Below are positions 61,759 through 64,000 of a DNA stretch of 64,000 bases, piece after piece. Position numbers and translations under genes: made by a program. The notes under the pieces were generated by a model. That model was not told the origin of the DNA. It was given only the letters and a program-made list of their open reading frames with translations, and ran no database searches. Source of the DNA: Streptomyces apocyni. GTDB lineage: Bacteria; Actinomycetota; Actinomycetes; Streptomycetales; Streptomycetaceae. The DNA lies in NCBI RefSeq assembly GCF_009739465.1, contig NZ_WHOM01000056.1:1-64000 (forward strand). The letters run 5' to 3'. Position 1 is the stretch's first letter. Each line of letters opens with the position of its first letter.

Positions 61759-63450
61759 ATGGATCACCTGGACTACTACGACCTCGGCCCCTACAGCCGC
61801 TCGGTGACCACCTCATCCCCCGAGGCCCAACTGTGGTTCGACCGCGGCTTGCTGTGGACGTACGCCTTCCATCACGAGGAGGCCGTCGCCTGCTTCGAGG
61901 CGGCCGCCGAGGACGATCCCGACTGTGCCATGGCGTACTGGGGCATCGCCTACGCCCTCGGCCCGAACTACAACAAGCCCTGGGAGTTCTTCGACGACCG
62001 TGACCTGACCACGACCGTCGAACGCGCCCACACCGCCGTGGAACTGGCCCACGGGAAAGCCGCCGACGCCACCCCCGTGGAGCGCGCGCTGATCGACGTG
62101 CTGCGCGCTCGCTATCCGCAGGCCGAGCCGGTGGCCGACTGCTCGGTGTGGAACGCGCCGTACGCCGACAGCATGCGCGTCGTCCACGCCCTCGCCCCCG
62201 ACGACCCGGACCTCGCCACCCTGTACGCCGACGCTCTGATGAACCTCACGCCCTGGCAGCTGTGGGACCTGCGTACCGGTGAACCGGCCGAGGGCGCCCG
62301 CACACGGGAAGCCAAGGCCGTCCTGGACCGCGCACTCGCCACCGACGCCGGGCGGCGGCATCCAGGCGTCCTGCACCTGTACATCCACCTGATGGAGATG
62401 TCCCCGACCCCCGAGGCGGCCCTGCCCGTCGCCGACCGGCTGCGCGGCCTGGTGCCCGATGCCGGCCACCTCCACCACATGCCGTCGCACCTGGAGGTGC
62501 TCTGCGGCGACTACCGACGCGTGGTGTCGGACAACAGCGTCGCCATCGTCGCCGACGAGAAGGTCCACGCACGGGCCGGGGCGATGAACTTCTACACGCT
62601 GTACCGGTCGCACAACTACCACTTCAAGATCTACGGCGCGATGTTCCTCGGCCAGTCCGAGGTCGCCCTGGAGACCGCCGCACAGCTGGAGGCATCCATC
62701 CCGGAGGACCTGCTGCGCGTACCGAGCCCGCCCATGGCCGACTGGCTGGAGTCCTTCCTGGCCATGCGGGTGCACGCCCTGATCCGCTTCGGCCGCTGGG
62801 ACGCCATCCTGGCGCTGCCACTGCCCGTCGACCCGGACCTGTACTGCGTGACGACCGCGATGCTCCACTACGCCCGAGGCGTCGCCCTCTCCGCCACCCA
62901 TCGCGTCCCCGAAGCGGAGGCCGAACGTCAGCTCTTCCACGCGGCAGTCGCCCGGGTCCCCGAGACGCGCATGCTGTTCAACAACACGTGCGCCGACATC
63001 CTCGCGATCGCCTCCGCGATGCTCGACGGCGAACTGGAATACCGCAAGGGCCACCACGACGCCGCCTTCGCCGCGCTGGAACGGTCGATCGAACTGGACG
63101 ACAACCTCCCCTACGACGAGCCCTGGGGCTGGATGCAGCCCACCCGCCACGCCTACGGCGCCCTGCTCCTCGAACAGGGACGCGTCGCCGAGGCCGAGGC
63201 GGTCTACCGGGCCGACCTCGGCCTCGACGGCACGCTCCCCAGGCCCCTCCAGCACCCGGGCAACGTCTGGGCCCTGCACGGCCTCCATGAGTGCCTCCTG
63301 CGCCTGGGCAAGGCGGGTGAGGCACGGATCATCGCCCAGCAGCTGCGCATCGCCACCGCGTGGGCCGACGTACCCGTCGAGGCGTCGTGCTACTGCCGCC
63401 TCGACACGGGTTCCGGAACAGGCGACGCGGACGGCTGCTGCGGAAACTGA
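61759..63450 (+). CDS. Tetratricopeptide-repeat protein
   Basis: The product has 563 residues made mostly of TPR-like helical pairs (for example WFDRGLLWTYAFHHEEAVACFEAAAEDDPDCAMAY split over residues 27-61, and later LDGELEYRKGHHDAAFAALERSIEL). Histidines and aspartates recur in the middle (HLHHMPSHLEVL). The C-terminus is cysteine-rich (CYCRLD and CCGN). There is no signal peptide. Function unknown; TPR proteins bind partners. Confidence 0.8.
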   Translation: MDHLDYYDLGPYSRSVTTSSPEAQLWFDRGLLWTYAFHHEEAVACFEAAAEDDPDCAMAYWGIAYALGPNYNKPWEFFDDRDLTTTVERAHTAVELAHGKAADATPVERALIDVLRARYPQAEPVADCSVWNAPYADSMRVVHALAPDDPDLATLYADALMNLTPWQLWDLRTGEPAEGARTREAKAVLDRALATDAGRRHPGVLHLYIHLMEMSPTPEAALPVADRLRGLVPDAGHLHHMPSHLEVLCGDYRRVVSDNSVAIVADEKVHARAGAMNFYTLYRSHNYHFKIYGAMFLGQSEVALETAAQLEASIPEDLLRVPSPPMADWLESFLAMRVHALIRFGRWDAILALPLPVDPDLYCVTTAMLHYARGVALSATHRVPEAEAERQLFHAAVARVPETRMLFNNTCADILAIASAMLDGELEYRKGHHDAAFAALERSIELDDNLPYDEPWGWMQPTRHAYGALLLEQGRVAEAEAVYRADLGLDGTLPRPLQHPGNVWALHGLHECLLRLGKAGEARIIAQQLRIATAWADVPVEASCYCRLDTGSGTGDADGCCGN

Positions 63451-63552
63451 GCCCCTCTCGGCAGTCGTGTCCACGCCCCTCTCGGCAGCCTGTCGGCGGC
63501 TTGTCGGCGGTCTGTCGGCTGATTGTCAGTGGCGTAGTGCACCGTTGACGGC
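63451..63552. promoter_or_regulatory. Promoter region of DrrA-like ABC gene with direct repeats
   Basis: GCCCCTCTCGGCAG occurs twice (63451-63464 and 63475-63488), 24 bases apart. TGTCGG-type units then start at 63491, 63502, 63513 and 63524 (the last TGTCAG), each exactly 11 bases apart. The set ends about 23 bases before the start codon. Confidence 0.75.
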
Positions 63553-64000
63553 ATGACGCGATTCGACAACGACCCGGCGGGCGGCGGCACCAACGCCGTC
63601 GCGGTGCGGGGCCTGGTGAAGCACTTCGGCGAGACCAAGGCGCTGGACGGCGTGGACCTCGACGTCCGCGAGGGCACCGTGCTCGGCGTGCTCGGCCCCA
63701 ACGGCGCGGGCAAGACCACCCTCGTACGCTGCCTGTCCACGCTGCTCACCCCGGACGCCGGGTACGCCACCGTCGCGGGCTTCGACGTGGTACGCCAACC
63801 GCGCGCCCTGCGCCGCAGGATAGGCCTCACCGGGCAGTACGCGTCGGTCGACGAGCGGCTCTCCGGCTGGGAGAACCTGTACATGATCGGGCGGCTGCTC
63901 GACCTGTCCCGGTCGGCCGCGCGGGGGCGGGCCGACGCCATGCTGGAGCGCTTCTCCCTGACCGAGGCCGCGCGCAAGCCAGTGAGCCAGTACTCCGGCG
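63553..64000 (+). CDS. DrrA-type ABC transporter ATPase, 3' end outside window
   Basis: The ATG at 63553 opens an ABC ATPase reading to the window end (149 residues). Walker A GPNGAGKTT lies near residue 49 and the Q-loop GLTGQYASVDERLSGWENL near residue 95, as in daunorubicin-resistance DrrA. The signature and Walker B are beyond the edge. A membrane partner (DrrB) would be expected downstream. Confidence 0.9.
   Translation, partial: MTRFDNDPAGGGTNAVAVRGLVKHFGETKALDGVDLDVREGTVLGVLGPNGAGKTTLVRCLSTLLTPDAGYATVAGFDVVRQPRALRRRIGLTGQYASVDERLSGWENLYMIGRLLDLSRSAARGRADAMLERFSLTEAARKPVSQYSG

Noticed and set aside
61813..63474. Long frame antisense to the TPR gene
   Set aside because: Composition and lack of motifs mark it as a shadow; the plus strand has clear helical repeats.

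Overview
The window is high-GC actinobacterial chromosome, almost certainly Streptomyces. The evidence is strongly GC-biased third codon positions, frequent GTG starts, TTA codons confined to a regulator, paired WhiJ-like/DUF397 regulators, and a recognisable core neighbourhood (malEFG-malR, glnE, glnA2, nadE, panB). No rRNA, tRNA or CRISPR array was found.

Region 1 (1-7.9 kb, accessory): the 3' part of an IS110-family transposase, a TPR-type regulator carrying two TTA codons, a 2H phosphoesterase, a HIT-like protein and an RsbW-like ATPase. These are followed by a tight four-gene operon: a thymidylate-synthase-fold protein, an NDK-fold protein, a radical SAM enzyme and a DEDDh exonuclease. 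The operon lies behind an array of 11-bp tandem repeats. It looks like a nucleotide-modifying or nucleotide-processing system that I cannot match to a named pathway.

Region 2 (7.9-23.2 kb, starch/maltodextrin): a secreted fused amylase-pullulanase, a secreted alpha-amylase with a CBM20 module, a LacI regulator, a cytoplasmic GH13 glucosidase, malG, malF, malE and a divergent second LacI regulator (malR). CTTGC/GCAAG operator-like elements recur at the amylase and malE/malR promoters. Strong hairpins separate the genes. Polymer is cut outside the cell, maltodextrin is imported by MalEFG, and it is hydrolysed inside.

Region 3 (23.3-27.9 kb, core): a PAP2 membrane phosphatase, glnE and a VOC-family protein.

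Region 4 (27.9-48.9 kb, defence island between the VOC gene and glnA2): a complete class 1 DISARM set in canonical order (drmD, drmMI ... drmA, drmB, drmC, all on the minus strand). Between drmMI and drmA lie about 7.3 kb of other cassettes, mostly on the opposite strand: a DUF4365-like nuclease with an unknown partner, an SMC-like ATPase with a PIN nuclease, a DUF262-DUF1524 protein carrying a C-terminal alkyltransferase-like domain, and an XRE/DUF397 regulator pair. A perfect 12-bp inverted repeat precedes drmD.

Region 5 (49-64 kb, mostly core): glnA2 (gamma-glutamylpolyamine synthetase type), DUF3105 and DUF305 proteins, an alpha/beta hydrolase with a DUF998 protein, a DUF6153 protein with a multicopper oxidase (copper handling), nadE, an MFS exporter with a TetR-type operator, a membrane endonuclease/exonuclease/phosphatase protein, panB, a TPR protein, and the 5' part of a DrrA-type ABC ATPase preceded by four direct repeats spaced exactly 11 bp.
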